Of a stretch of DNA of 64,000 nucleotides, positions 8,926 through 16,526 are shown piece by piece. The first letter of the stretch is position 1. Each line of letters begins with the position of its first letter. Origin of the DNA: Bacteroidota bacterium (GTDB taxonomy: Bacteria; Bacteroidota; Bacteroidia; Flavobacteriales; Weeksellaceae); the NCBI GenBank assembly GCA_023461035.1, contig JAEWOD010000004.1:62001-126000 (forward strand). Direction: 5' to 3'. The position numbers and the translations under genes are program-made. The notes beneath the pieces were generated by a model, which saw nothing but the letters and a program-made list of their open reading frames with translations, had not been told where the DNA came from and made no database searches.

Positions 8926-10026
8926 TTATTTTTTAATCAATTTCTGACTATCCCAACCTTTATCGGTTTTAATTTTAGCCAAATACATTCCTTTTGCCAA
9001 ACTTGAAACATCGATTTGTAGATTTGTTCCGGCATTTTTAGAATTGAGAAGTAATTTTCCGGTTACATCATAGATTTCAATTTCTTTGATTTCTGCTTTT
9101 GAGCTAAAATTTACAACACCGGAGGCCGGGTTTGGATATAAAGTGATTTTATCCATCTTATCCGTTACATCTTCCACTCCTAAAATCGTATCGGGAACGA
9201 GGATATCAATCCAAACATTTTCAGGAAAATCCGTAGCTCCGTAAGCGTAAATTCTCCATTTATTAGCAGTGGCCGAATAATATACTTCTGTCAAATAAGG
9301 CAGATAGGTGCTGTTTGCACCTGCCGGATATCCCCAATAATGACTATATAAAAATACGGCATCGGGATTTTCATTTAATAAAGGATGGTCAATAGTTATG
9401 ACTGCCCCATTTATATTAGAAGAATTTGATGTTAGGCTTATAAATGTGGCAGAATCTCCATATCCTTCCATCACATAATATGCAGCTCCAGGAGGGATGG
9501 AATTTATGCTTTCTTCGTATATAATTCGATTTGCACCATCAAACCAAGTTCCATAATTATGAGGATTGTATACAAAATCTGGATTATAGTAAGTATTAAG
9601 AAATAGATAAGAACCTTCTGCATATCCTGTAAGTGTTGATTGATGTCCTGAAGTATTTGATGCATCTGCAATATGGACTTGGACAGGACTATCATCCGGA
9701 ATATAAATATTAAACTTTATACCGACTGGCATAGGCAAACTATTTTCATTGTAAACAGCCCATCTTGAATTTGATGGATTATACCAAATTCCGGTCGGAT
9801 TAGGATTTTCAGTTCCATCATACTGTTGTGCAAATAAAAAACGTGCAGATGGATCACCATTTAAATCGGGATGATCAAGATACGTTCTGTTGCTTTCGGT
9901 GTTTGCTGTTGTCGCAGTATGCACATAGCCTACATCTTGCGAAAATAGTTGATTTGTTCCCAAAACGAACAAAATAAAACTCATCGTTACTAATTTTAGG
10001 TTTTTGAAAGTGGAGTAGTTTTTCAT
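8926..10026 (-). CDS. Secreted protein with two internal repeats and T9SS sorting domain
   Basis: The 366-residue product has a signal peptide ending near NQLFSQD. Two homologous modules of about 110 residues follow: the first has TYLDHPDLNGDPSARFLFAQ, GIWYNPSNSRWAVYNENSLP and the second ITIDHPLLNENPDAVFLYSH, VYYSATANKWRIYAYGATDF. I recall this module as DUF7452-like, without known activity. The C-terminus is a type A sorting domain (ITLYPNPASGVVNFSSKAEI ... KGMYLAKIKTDKGWDSQKLI). It should reach the cell surface by the type IX system. A CTACAT palindrome lies 46-61 bp upstream of the ATG. Confidence 0.88.
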   Translation of the reverse strand: MKNYSTFKNLKLVTMSFILFVLGTNQLFSQDVGYVHTATTANTESNRTYLDHPDLNGDPSARFLFAQQYDGTENPNPTGIWYNPSNSRWAVYNENSLPMPVGIKFNIYIPDDSPVQVHIADASNTSGHQSTLTGYAEGSYLFLNTYYNPDFVYNPHNYGTWFDGANRIIYEESINSIPPGAAYYVMEGYGDSATFISLTSNSSNINGAVITIDHPLLNENPDAVFLYSHYWGYPAGANSTYLPYLTEVYYSATANKWRIYAYGATDFPENVWIDILVPDTILGVEDVTDKMDKITLYPNPASGVVNFSSKAEIKEIEIYDVTGKLLLNSKNAGTNLQIDVSSLAKGMYLAKIKTDKGWDSQKLIKK

Positions 10027-10071
10027 AATTGTTTTTTCAGCAAATCTATTTTAAGAAGAAAGAGCGGTCAA

Positions 10072-10087
10072 CTACATAAATATGTAT
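10072..10087. promoter_or_regulatory. Palindromic operator CTACAT-AAAT-ATGTAT
   Basis: CTACATAAATATGTAT is the second member of the palindrome set, 46 bp upstream of the minus-strand T9SS gene start (10026) and 73 bp upstream of the divergent kinase gene (10160). It could control either or both. Confidence 0.58.
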
Positions 10088-10159
10088 TCTTTAATATGAA
10101 ATAGATATTTCTAAACTATAGAAGTAATTGTATCTTTATCAAATTCTGAAATTCACCTT

Positions 10160-12394
10160 ATGCCTCTTTTTAGTTTAATTAAATCTTCTCATACGTTTAT
10201 TTTAATTTTCAATTACAAGTATAAGCTGTGCACTGTCTTATTTCTATTATTTCAGATACTTTCAGCTCAAATTAAAAACGAAAATGATCATCTTGATAAA
10301 GCAAAAAGCTTGATCGAATCATTAAAATATGCAGATGCCGAAACGGAACTCCGTCAATTTCTTGCTGATTCCGATAACTTAAAAAACAAACATTTGACCG
10401 CAACGGCTTATGACCTGATGGCGGAAATCAATTTCCAGACAGGAAAAATGGGGGCTATGAGCGATTATAATTCCAAATTGTTACCCCTTGCTGTTGAACT
10501 GAAAGACACCCTATTGATAGCTGAAGTTTACAATCGAAAAGGAATATTTGAAATGCAGGAAGGAAATGCCAAAGAAGCGGAAAATCATTTTCGAAAGGCT
10601 CTCTCTTTGGGAATCGAGAAAAAGAAATCTTCTAAGACAGCTGAAATATATAGTAATCTGGCTTCCAACTATTTAAATTCCGGCGAAAAAGAAAAAGCCA
10701 TCGAATGGTTCTTTAAATCATTGCAAATCAGAGAGAAAAACGACGATAAAAAAGGGCAGGGGGAAACCTACAGCAATATCGCTTCGGTTTATTACCTCAT
10801 GGGACGTACAGACGATGCCATCCAATTCCAGAAAAAAAGTGTAGAAGTACGTGAACAGATAAATGATATTTCCGGTTTGGTGATTAACCATACCAATTTG
10901 GGACAATTGTATTTATTTAAAAATCAAATTGAGGAAGGGTTTCCGCATTTTAAAAAATCGGTGGAATATGCGGAAATGACCCAAAACTCTAAGTTAATGG
11001 CTTCCGCTTATTCCGGTTTGGCGATTTATTACAACAAAATAAAAGATCATTCACTTGCTTTGGAATGGTATGGCAAGGCAATAAAGATATTTGAAGAATC
11101 TGACAACAAGCCTTTGCTCTCCCGTTTGTATGTGTCGGCGGCAAATTCTGCAAAAGAAATAAATGATACAGCCACGGCTTCCGAATATTATAAAAAAGGA
11201 TTGGCTATTTCCATTTCTCTCAAAAATAAAGAAAACATCAGCAATGCTTATGAAAAGTTGAGTAATTTCTATGGGGAACAAAATCAGCCGGAAAAAGCGT
11301 TGGAAAATTTTAAAAAGCACATTGTTTACCGAGACAGTATCAATTCAACAAGTAATCTGGCGAAAATAGAAGAAATACGTACACAATACGAAACGGAGAA
11401 AAAGGACAATGAAATTCTCCGGTTGCAAACAGAACAGAAAATAAGCGATCTGGAAATAGAAAAACAAAAAGCCATCATTTCCGGAAATTTAGCAGAAGCC
11501 CAACGCATCCAAAACGAAATGGATCTTCTGGCGCAAACACAAGCGTTGAATGATTTAAGAATCAAACAACAAAATGAAAAATTGGAAAAGCAGGAACTAA
11601 TAGCCAAAACCAACCAACAAGAATTATTGCTCGCTCGCCAACAAAAGGAGTTGGATAGGCAAAAACTCGGAGATCAAAAGCTATTCAGAAATATTTTGAT
11701 AGGCGGATTTGTGGTTTTGCTCTTGTTGGGCTGGGGACTTTTTAACCGTTTCAAACTGAAAAAGAAACTGGAACAACAGGAGGCACTTCTTTCAGTCCGC
11801 AACCATATCGCAAGGGATTTACACGACAAAGTCGGTTCTACGCTGACCGGAATTAAAATCCTCTCAGAAGTTTCGGCAAAAAATATGAGTAGTGAAAACG
11901 ATAGAACAATTTCTTTTATAAATCAAATTACAGAACAAACCAAATCCATCCAACAGGAAATGAGCGATATAGTCTGGGCAATCAATCCAAACAACGATAA
12001 AATTGAAAACCTGGTAGTGCGTATGCGGGAATATCTGGCACAAACTCTGGAACCAAAAAATATCGAAATTCGGATGAACGTAGAAAAGGAGGCTTTGGAT
12101 CAAAACCTTAACATGAATGACCGGAAGGAATTCTTTTTAATTTTCAGAGAAGCCGTAAACAATATTGCCAAACATTCTGATGCTTCGAAAGTGGAAATTT
12201 CAGTTTTGAAAAAAGGGTCAAATTTAGAAATGAAAATAAGAGATGATGGAAAAGGAATGAATGCCAATGAAATTACTTCTACAAATGGACTCAAGAATAT
12301 GAAAGAAAGATCCAATTCATTAAGAGGAAATTTAGAAATTGATTCTGAAATTGAAAAAGGAACGACTATCCTTTTAGAATTTCCGACTACATAA
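10160..12394 (+). CDS. TPR sensor histidine kinase (HisKA_3 type)
   Basis: A 744-residue membrane kinase. After a signal/anchor segment (LCTVLFLLFQILSAQ) the periplasmic part carries about eight tetratricopeptide repeats (residues 40-400, e.g. AEIYSNLASNYLNSGEKEKA). A coiled coil rich in Gln/Glu/Lys (400-510) precedes one TM helix (NILIGGFVVLLLLGWGLF). The dimerisation domain has the phospho-acceptor in ARDLHDKVGSTLTGIK (His about 554), and the ATPase domain shows FREAVNNIAKHS, IRDDGKGM and GLKNMKERSNSL. These features define the NarX/DesK-like class that phosphorylates LuxR-type regulators, and such a regulator gene follows 43 bp downstream. Signal unknown. Confidence 0.93.
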   Translation: MPLFSLIKSSHTFILIFNYKYKLCTVLFLLFQILSAQIKNENDHLDKAKSLIESLKYADAETELRQFLADSDNLKNKHLTATAYDLMAEINFQTGKMGAMSDYNSKLLPLAVELKDTLLIAEVYNRKGIFEMQEGNAKEAENHFRKALSLGIEKKKSSKTAEIYSNLASNYLNSGEKEKAIEWFFKSLQIREKNDDKKGQGETYSNIASVYYLMGRTDDAIQFQKKSVEVREQINDISGLVINHTNLGQLYLFKNQIEEGFPHFKKSVEYAEMTQNSKLMASAYSGLAIYYNKIKDHSLALEWYGKAIKIFEESDNKPLLSRLYVSAANSAKEINDTATASEYYKKGLAISISLKNKENISNAYEKLSNFYGEQNQPEKALENFKKHIVYRDSINSTSNLAKIEEIRTQYETEKKDNEILRLQTEQKISDLEIEKQKAIISGNLAEAQRIQNEMDLLAQTQALNDLRIKQQNEKLEKQELIAKTNQQELLLARQQKELDRQKLGDQKLFRNILIGGFVVLLLLGWGLFNRFKLKKKLEQQEALLSVRNHIARDLHDKVGSTLTGIKILSEVSAKNMSSENDRTISFINQITEQTKSIQQEMSDIVWAINPNNDKIENLVVRMREYLAQTLEPKNIEIRMNVEKEALDQNLNMNDRKEFFLIFREAVNNIAKHSDASKVEISVLKKGSNLEMKIRDDGKGMNANEITSTNGLKNMKERSNSLRGNLEIDSEIEKGTTILLEFPTT

Positions 12395-12402
12395 TGATGT
12401 AG
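12387..12402. promoter_or_regulatory. Palindromic operator CTACAT-AATG-ATGTAG
   Basis: CTACATAATGATGTAG has perfect 6-bp arms. It overlaps the last codons of the kinase gene and ends 35 bp before the response regulator ATG at 12438, a position suited to autoregulation. It is the best-formed of the three related palindromes. Confidence 0.62.
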
Positions 12403-12437
12403 TTGATTTTTAATTAGTTATAATCTAATTTTACAAT

Positions 12438-13070
12438 ATGATTAAAGTTTTAGCATATGATGATAGCGAAATCATTCGCAACAGTGTCCGGATTTTGTTA
12501 GATGCAGAGGAAGATATCCAACTTTGCGGATCTTTTTCTGATGCAAAATCAATTCTTTCAGATATTCAATATCTTAACCCGGATGTAATCCTGATGGATG
12601 TGGATATGCCTGAAATAAATGGAGTGGAGGCTGTCAAACTTTTACGAACAGAAAATGACGTAATTCCGGTGATTATGTTAACTGTGTTTGATGATAACGA
12701 TACGATTTTTAATGCTATTTGTGCAGGAGCTTCCGGTTATATTTTGAAGCAACATGTAACCGAGGAACTTCCGTCTGCTTTTCGTTTGGTGATGAAAGGG
12801 GGAGCACCTATGACGGGAACGATAGCCCGAAAGATTCTCCAAATGTTGCCCGTAGCCACAACTCGTGACCAAGAAACCTATAATTTAACGGAAAAAGAAA
12901 CCCAAATCCTAAAATGTTTGGTGGATGGATTTAGTTATAAAATGATTTCAAGCGAATTAAAAATCAGCATCGACACAGTTCGTTTTCATATCAAAAAAAT
13001 CTACGATAAACTTCACGTACATTCCGCTACAGAAGCGGTTTCCAAAGCATTAAAAAACCGATTGGTTTAA
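12438..13070 (+). CDS. NarL/LuxR-family response regulator
   Basis: The 210-residue protein has a receiver domain with acidic pair DD8-9, phospho-acceptor Asp54 (VILMDVDMPE), Thr in VIMLTVFDD and Lys in YILKQHV. The C-terminal helix-turn-helix is LuxR type: LTEKETQILKCLVDGFSYKM then ISIDTVRFHIKKIYDKLHV. It should be the partner of the kinase encoded just upstream and act as a dimeric DNA-binding activator. Candidate targets are the CTACAT palindromes here, or the CAGG-type palindromes in front of the small RNA units directly downstream; the sequence cannot decide which. Confidence 0.95.
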   Translation: MIKVLAYDDSEIIRNSVRILLDAEEDIQLCGSFSDAKSILSDIQYLNPDVILMDVDMPEINGVEAVKLLRTENDVIPVIMLTVFDDNDTIFNAICAGASGYILKQHVTEELPSAFRLVMKGGAPMTGTIARKILQMLPVATTRDQETYNLTEKETQILKCLVDGFSYKMISSELKISIDTVRFHIKKIYDKLHVHSATEAVSKALKNRLV

Positions 13071-13095
13071 TTCTGTATAGGATTTATTGTCATTT

Positions 13096-13167
13096 ATTCA
13101 GGGAAATTTCATGTAGAATATTCAGGGTTTTTCCTTATAAATCAATTGATTTGATGAAATATCTTTG
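13096..13167 (+). promoter_or_regulatory. Promoter of putative sRNA 1 with two tandem palindromes
   Basis: ATTCAGGGAAATTTCATG (13096-13112) and ATTCAGGGTTTTTCCTTA (from 13120) are imperfect palindromes 24 bp apart. A -7 box TATCTTTG (13160-13167) matches TAnnTTTG. No TTG is seen at the expected -33 place; the second palindrome sits just upstream of it instead, as in activator-dependent promoters. The distance from GGG of the proximal palindrome to TTTG is 39 bp, the same as in unit 2. Confidence 0.6.
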
Positions 13168-13173
13168 TAAAAG

Positions 13174-13320
13174 AAAATTAATTCTGCGAGACGCTCTATG
13201 ATTATAAACTAACCAACTTTTTTATTCTCATCCTCATATTTTTCTTTACTACAAACAGAAACCTAAACTCTGTGAAAACCAAGCCCCGAAACTTCCTCAA
13301 AATTTCGGGGCTTCTTCTTT
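13174..13320 (+). ncRNA. Putative small RNA 1
   Basis: A transcript of about 145 nt is expected between the promoter above and a strong terminator. It contains no credible ORF, a pyrimidine-rich stretch TTCTCATCCTCATATTTTTC and a final hairpin with an 11-bp stem and loop CTTCCTCAAAA. Its start is inferred from the -7 box. It lies between the regulator gene and the convergent pepD gene, so part could also act as pepD 3' antisense. Confidence 0.5.
13281..13320 (+). terminator. Strong bidirectional terminator
   Basis: AAGCCCCGAAA (13281-13291) pairs perfectly with TTTCGGGGCTT (13303-13313), followed by a T-rich tail on the plus strand. It also stands immediately beyond the pepD stop on the other strand. 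Confidence 0.85.
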
Positions 13321-14777
13321 TATTTAGTTGGAGTACGTTTCAACACTTCCAAAAAGTATGACCAGAATTTCTGAACCGATTTGATTTCTACGCGTTCATC
13401 CGGTGAATGCGCACCGAAAATATTGGGTCCAAATGAAATCATATCCATATGTGGATAATGTCCGCCGATGATTCCGCATTCCAAACCGCCATGTGTTGCA
13501 ATGATTTTTGGTTCTTCCCCAAACATTTCTTTGTACAAAGGTTTCATTAAATCCAAAATTTCTGACTGAACATTGGGTCTCCAGCCGGGGTATCCGCCGG
13601 AAAATTCAACTTTAAATCCGGCCAGTTCAAATGTAGCTTTCAGGGATTCGGTCATCGCTTTTTTCCCGGATTCTATGGCGGAACGCGACAAACATAAAAT
13701 TTTCATTTCTCCATTCCCAACTACTACATTGGCAACATTATTAGACGTTTCAGTTACGCCTTCCATTTCGGGGCTCATTCGATAAACACCATTGTAGGCC
13801 GACATCAATGCATAAGCCAGATTTCGGGTTTCTTCTTTTGAAGCAACATCACTATGAACATCTACTTTTTGAATTTCGATTTGGATATGGGGCTCTATGG
13901 GTTTGAATTCATTGACAACATCATTTTTCAGATTTTCAAATGCAGTTTTTAATTGATCAAAAGAAGAATCGGGAGCTGAAACAATAAAATATCCTTCACG
14001 TGGAATGGCGTTTCGAAGTCCACCGCTGTTCATTTCTGCAATTTGCGCATTGAAATTTAGTCCTTCGTTCAGAAATCTGGCCAATAATTTATTGGAATTT
14101 CCCAGTCCCAACTGAATATCTCCACCGGAATGGCCGCCTTTCAGACCTTTAATATTTACTTTCAGAGAAGAAAAATCACCATTCAGGTTTTCCGGCTGAT
14201 AGTTTTTTGTAGCCGTAACGTCCAATCCACCGGCACAGCTGATGGTCAGTTCGTCGTCTTCTTCGGTGTCGAGATTTAATAAAATTTCACCCGATAAAAC
14301 CGTTTCATCCAAACCGATTGCTCCGGTCATTCCGGTTTCTTCGTCGATTGTGAAAAGGGCTTCAATAGCGGGATGCTGGATATCGTTTGATTCCAAAACT
14401 GCCATGATCGTAGCAACTCCGATCCCGTTATCCGCTCCCAAAGTAGTCCCTTTTGCCTTTACAAATCCGTCGCTGTCAACGTACATTTGGATACCTTGTG
14501 TATCAAAATCAAAAACTACATCGTTATTTTTCTGGCAAACCATATCGAGATGGGATTGGAGGACAATAGTTTTTCGGTTTTCCATTCCTGCAGAAGCAGG
14601 CTTTTTAATGATGACATTTCCGACTTTATCTTTAATGGTTTCAAGATTTAGACTTTTTCCAAAATCCATCATAAATTGAATGACCCTTTCTTCTTTTTTT
14701 GAAGGTCTTGGGATTTCATTCAGCGCAGAAAAGTTTTTCCAAATCGATTTGGGTTCTAAATTCAAAATATCGTTCAT
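13320..14777 (-). CDS. pepD: Aminoacyl-histidine dipeptidase (peptidase D, M20)
   Basis: A cytosolic zinc dipeptidase of 485 residues that hydrolyses Xaa-His and other dipeptides. Visible family motifs are IVLQSHLDMVCQK (metal His), TTLGADNGIGVA (bridging Asp), FTIDEETGMTGAIGL (catalytic Glu pair), NLDTEEDDELTISCAGG, KGGHSGGDIQLG and, at the end, THGGLECGIIGGHYP and GPNIFGAHSPDERV. Length matches E. coli PepD. The stop touches the shared terminator; the start is followed upstream by the sRNA 2 promoter region running in the opposite direction. Confidence 0.96.
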   Translation of the reverse strand: MNDILNLEPKSIWKNFSALNEIPRPSKKEERVIQFMMDFGKSLNLETIKDKVGNVIIKKPASAGMENRKTIVLQSHLDMVCQKNNDVVFDFDTQGIQMYVDSDGFVKAKGTTLGADNGIGVATIMAVLESNDIQHPAIEALFTIDEETGMTGAIGLDETVLSGEILLNLDTEEDDELTISCAGGLDVTATKNYQPENLNGDFSSLKVNIKGLKGGHSGGDIQLGLGNSNKLLARFLNEGLNFNAQIAEMNSGGLRNAIPREGYFIVSAPDSSFDQLKTAFENLKNDVVNEFKPIEPHIQIEIQKVDVHSDVASKEETRNLAYALMSAYNGVYRMSPEMEGVTETSNNVANVVVGNGEMKILCLSRSAIESGKKAMTESLKATFELAGFKVEFSGGYPGWRPNVQSEILDLMKPLYKEMFGEEPKIIATHGGLECGIIGGHYPHMDMISFGPNIFGAHSPDERVEIKSVQKFWSYFLEVLKRTPTK

Positions 14778-14840
14778 GGTTATAATTATTTATTTAATTG
14801 GATGGCAAGTTAAAAACAATATCGGGCTTAGCTTTCATTT

Positions 14841-14941
14841 TTATGGGAGATTTTCATCTGTTCCAATATTTTAACAGGAATTTTCCTATCATAATTTGGG
14901 GCTATTCCCTTTATTTATTTTTGAATTTGATGATAAATTTG
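14841..14941 (+). promoter_or_regulatory. Promoter of putative sRNA 2 with three palindromes
   Basis: Three related sites: TTATGGGAGATTTTCATC (14841-14858), ACAGGAATTTTCCTAT (14874-14889) and TTGGGGCTATTCCCTTTAT (14896-14914). The -7 box TAAATTTG (14934-14941) is a perfect TAnnTTTG. GGG of the last site is 39 bp before TTTG, exactly as in unit 1. In each site G-run and C-run start 8 bp apart. Confidence 0.62.
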
Positions 14942-14947
14942 TGTCAA

Positions 14948-15065
14948 ACAAAAGCTTAAAACCTAAACTACTAATCAACTTAAATTTTTACTGACTCTCT
15001 CTCATCCTAAAATTAAGTACATTGAAAAGTCTCACGGTTCTACCCCCGAATTGTGGGATTTTTTT
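14948..15065 (+). ncRNA. Putative small RNA 2
   Basis: A transcript of about 118 nt is predicted. It has a CU-rich stretch (GACTCTCTCTCATCC) and ends in an 11-bp hairpin, TCTCACGGTTC (15030-15040) pairing with GAATTGTGGGA (15048-15058) including G-U pairs, with the C-rich loop TACCCCC, then seven T. No ORF is credible. Layout and loop closely match unit 3. Confidence 0.55.
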
Positions 15066-15073
15066 ATGAATAC

Positions 15074-15141
15074 ATCAGGAATATTCCTGTAAAAATCAAG
15101 GAGAATTCCTTATAATTTCAGATTAAATATGTAGAACTTTG
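15074..15141 (+). promoter_or_regulatory. Promoter of putative sRNA 3 with two palindromes
   Basis: TCAGGAATATTCCTGT (15075-15090, near-perfect palindrome) and AAGGAGAATTCCTTAT (15098-15113) are 22 bp apart. The -7 element is GAACTTTG (15134-15141), one base off TAnnTTTG, 38 bp after GG of the proximal site. Confidence 0.58.
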
Positions 15142-15147
15142 TATACA

Positions 15148-15218
15148 GAAATCTCTCTCTATATATACTTTCATAACTATGGAATCCCTGCAAATCGCCC
15201 CCGGTTTGTGGGGTTTTT
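15148..15218 (+). ncRNA. Putative small RNA 3
   Basis: A short transcript of about 70 nt with a CU-rich start (AAATCTCTCTCTATATA) and a terminator hairpin CCCTGCAAATC / GGTTTGTGGGG, loop GCCCCC, followed by TTTTT. The stem length and C-rich loop repeat the design of unit 2, although the stem sequences differ. Confidence 0.52.
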
Positions 15219-15227
15219 CCAATAAAA

Positions 15228-15251
15228 AATGGATGCCTTTCGACATCCATT
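15228..15251 (-). terminator. Terminator of the 2-oxoglutarate dehydrogenase operon
   Basis: AATGGATG and CATCCATT form an 8-bp stem with a T-run on the minus strand, 22 bp past the odhB/sucB stop. Confidence 0.8.
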
Positions 15252-15272
15252 AGATAAGAATATTAAATTATT

Positions 15273-16499
15273 TTATAATTCCAACGCTTTTCTCGCATTT
15301 CCGTCCATCAATAAATTCAATGGATCTTCCAATCCTTCTTTTACCGCAACCAAGAATCCAACGGATTCTCGTCCGTCGATGATCCGGTGGTCATAGGAAA
15401 GTGCGATGTACATCATCGGGTGGATTTCCACTTTTCCGTCTACGGCAATCGGTCGTTCGATGATGTTGTGCATACCCAAAATTCCCGATTGAGGTGGGTT
15501 GATGATAGGTGTACTCAACATCGAACCAAAAACACCACCGTTTGAAATGGTAAATGTTCCACCGGTCATTTCGTCCACGGTGATTTGTCCATCACGTGCA
15601 CGAAGTGCCAAACGTTTGATCTCATTTTCAATCCCTCTGAAAGTAAGGGTTTCTGCATTTCGCATCACCGGGACCATCAATCCTTTCGGGCCGGAAACGG
15701 CAACCGAAATATCACAGAAATCGTATGAAATTTTATAATCACCATCAATCATTGAATTCACATCCGGATACATTTGCAAGGCTCTCACAACGGCTTTTGT
15801 AAAGAACGACATAAAACCAAGACTTGCACCGTGTTTGGCTTTGAATTCTTCTTTGAATTCGCTGCGCAATTTGTTAATCGGAGTCATATTGGCTTCGTTG
15901 AACGTGGTCAACATAGCTGTTTCATTTTTGGCTGCTACCAAACGTTCCGCAACTTTACGACGCAACATGGAGAGTTTGCTTCTTTCCGAACTTCTGTTTC
16001 CGCCGGTCGGTGTTCCCATCGCTGCCACTTGTGCGTTTTCTGCATCTTCTTTGGTGATACGCCCGTCTTTTCCACTTCCTTTCACGGAAGAACTATCCAC
16101 GCCTTTTTCATCCAAAATCTTTTTGGCAGCAGGTGAAGGAGTTCCGGAAGCATAGGTTTTGGGTTGTTCTTCGGTTTTTTCTACCGGTTTTGCTTCTTCT
16201 TTTTTCGGTTCTTCCTTTTTTTCTTCTGTCTTTGTTTCTGATGCACCTCCTTCAGGTTTAGCAGCAGAAGTATCTATCAAGCAGACAACCTGCCCCACAG
16301 CAACCGTGTCGCCTTCTTCGGCTTTTAAAGTAATAATCCCGCTCTCTTCCGCAGGAAGCTCCAGCGTTGCTTTATCAGAATCGACTTCAGCAATCGCCTG
16401 GTCTTTTTCAACATAATCACCGTCTTTTACAAGCCAAGTCGCAATTTCAACTTCTGTGATGGATTCTCCCGGAGAAGGGACTTTCATTTCTAATACCAT
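15273..16499 (-). CDS. sucB: 2-oxoglutarate dehydrogenase E2, dihydrolipoyl succinyltransferase
   Basis: The 408-residue core enzyme transfers succinyl groups to CoA in the TCA cycle. Residues 1-75 form a lipoyl domain with modified Lys in EVDSDKATLELPA. A linker of Glu/Lys/Pro follows, then the E1/E3-binding domain (SPAAKKILDEKGVDSSSVKG SGKDGRITKEDA) and the catalytic domain (about 180-408) ending with ALSYDHRIIDGRESVGFLVA, which carries the active-site His and Asp of DHRxxDG. One lipoyl domain and the length fit SucB rather than pyruvate E2. It follows sucA after 27 bp. Confidence 0.97.
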   Translation of the reverse strand: MVLEMKVPSPGESITEVEIATWLVKDGDYVEKDQAIAEVDSDKATLELPAEESGIITLKAEEGDTVAVGQVVCLIDTSAAKPEGGASETKTEEKKEEPKKEEAKPVEKTEEQPKTYASGTPSPAAKKILDEKGVDSSSVKGSGKDGRITKEDAENAQVAAMGTPTGGNRSSERSKLSMLRRKVAERLVAAKNETAMLTTFNEANMTPINKLRSEFKEEFKAKHGASLGFMSFFTKAVVRALQMYPDVNSMIDGDYKISYDFCDISVAVSGPKGLMVPVMRNAETLTFRGIENEIKRLALRARDGQITVDEMTGGTFTISNGGVFGSMLSTPIINPPQSGILGMHNIIERPIAVDGKVEIHPMMYIALSYDHRIIDGRESVGFLVAVKEGLEDPLNLLMDGNARKALEL

Positions 16500-16526
16500 A
16501 ATGTGTTCAGTATTTTGGTTGCTAAT

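Noticed and set aside
15001..15020. CU-rich repeats as phase-variable tract
   Set aside because: The CTCTCTCTC runs are short and lie in noncoding DNA, so slippage would not shift a reading frame.
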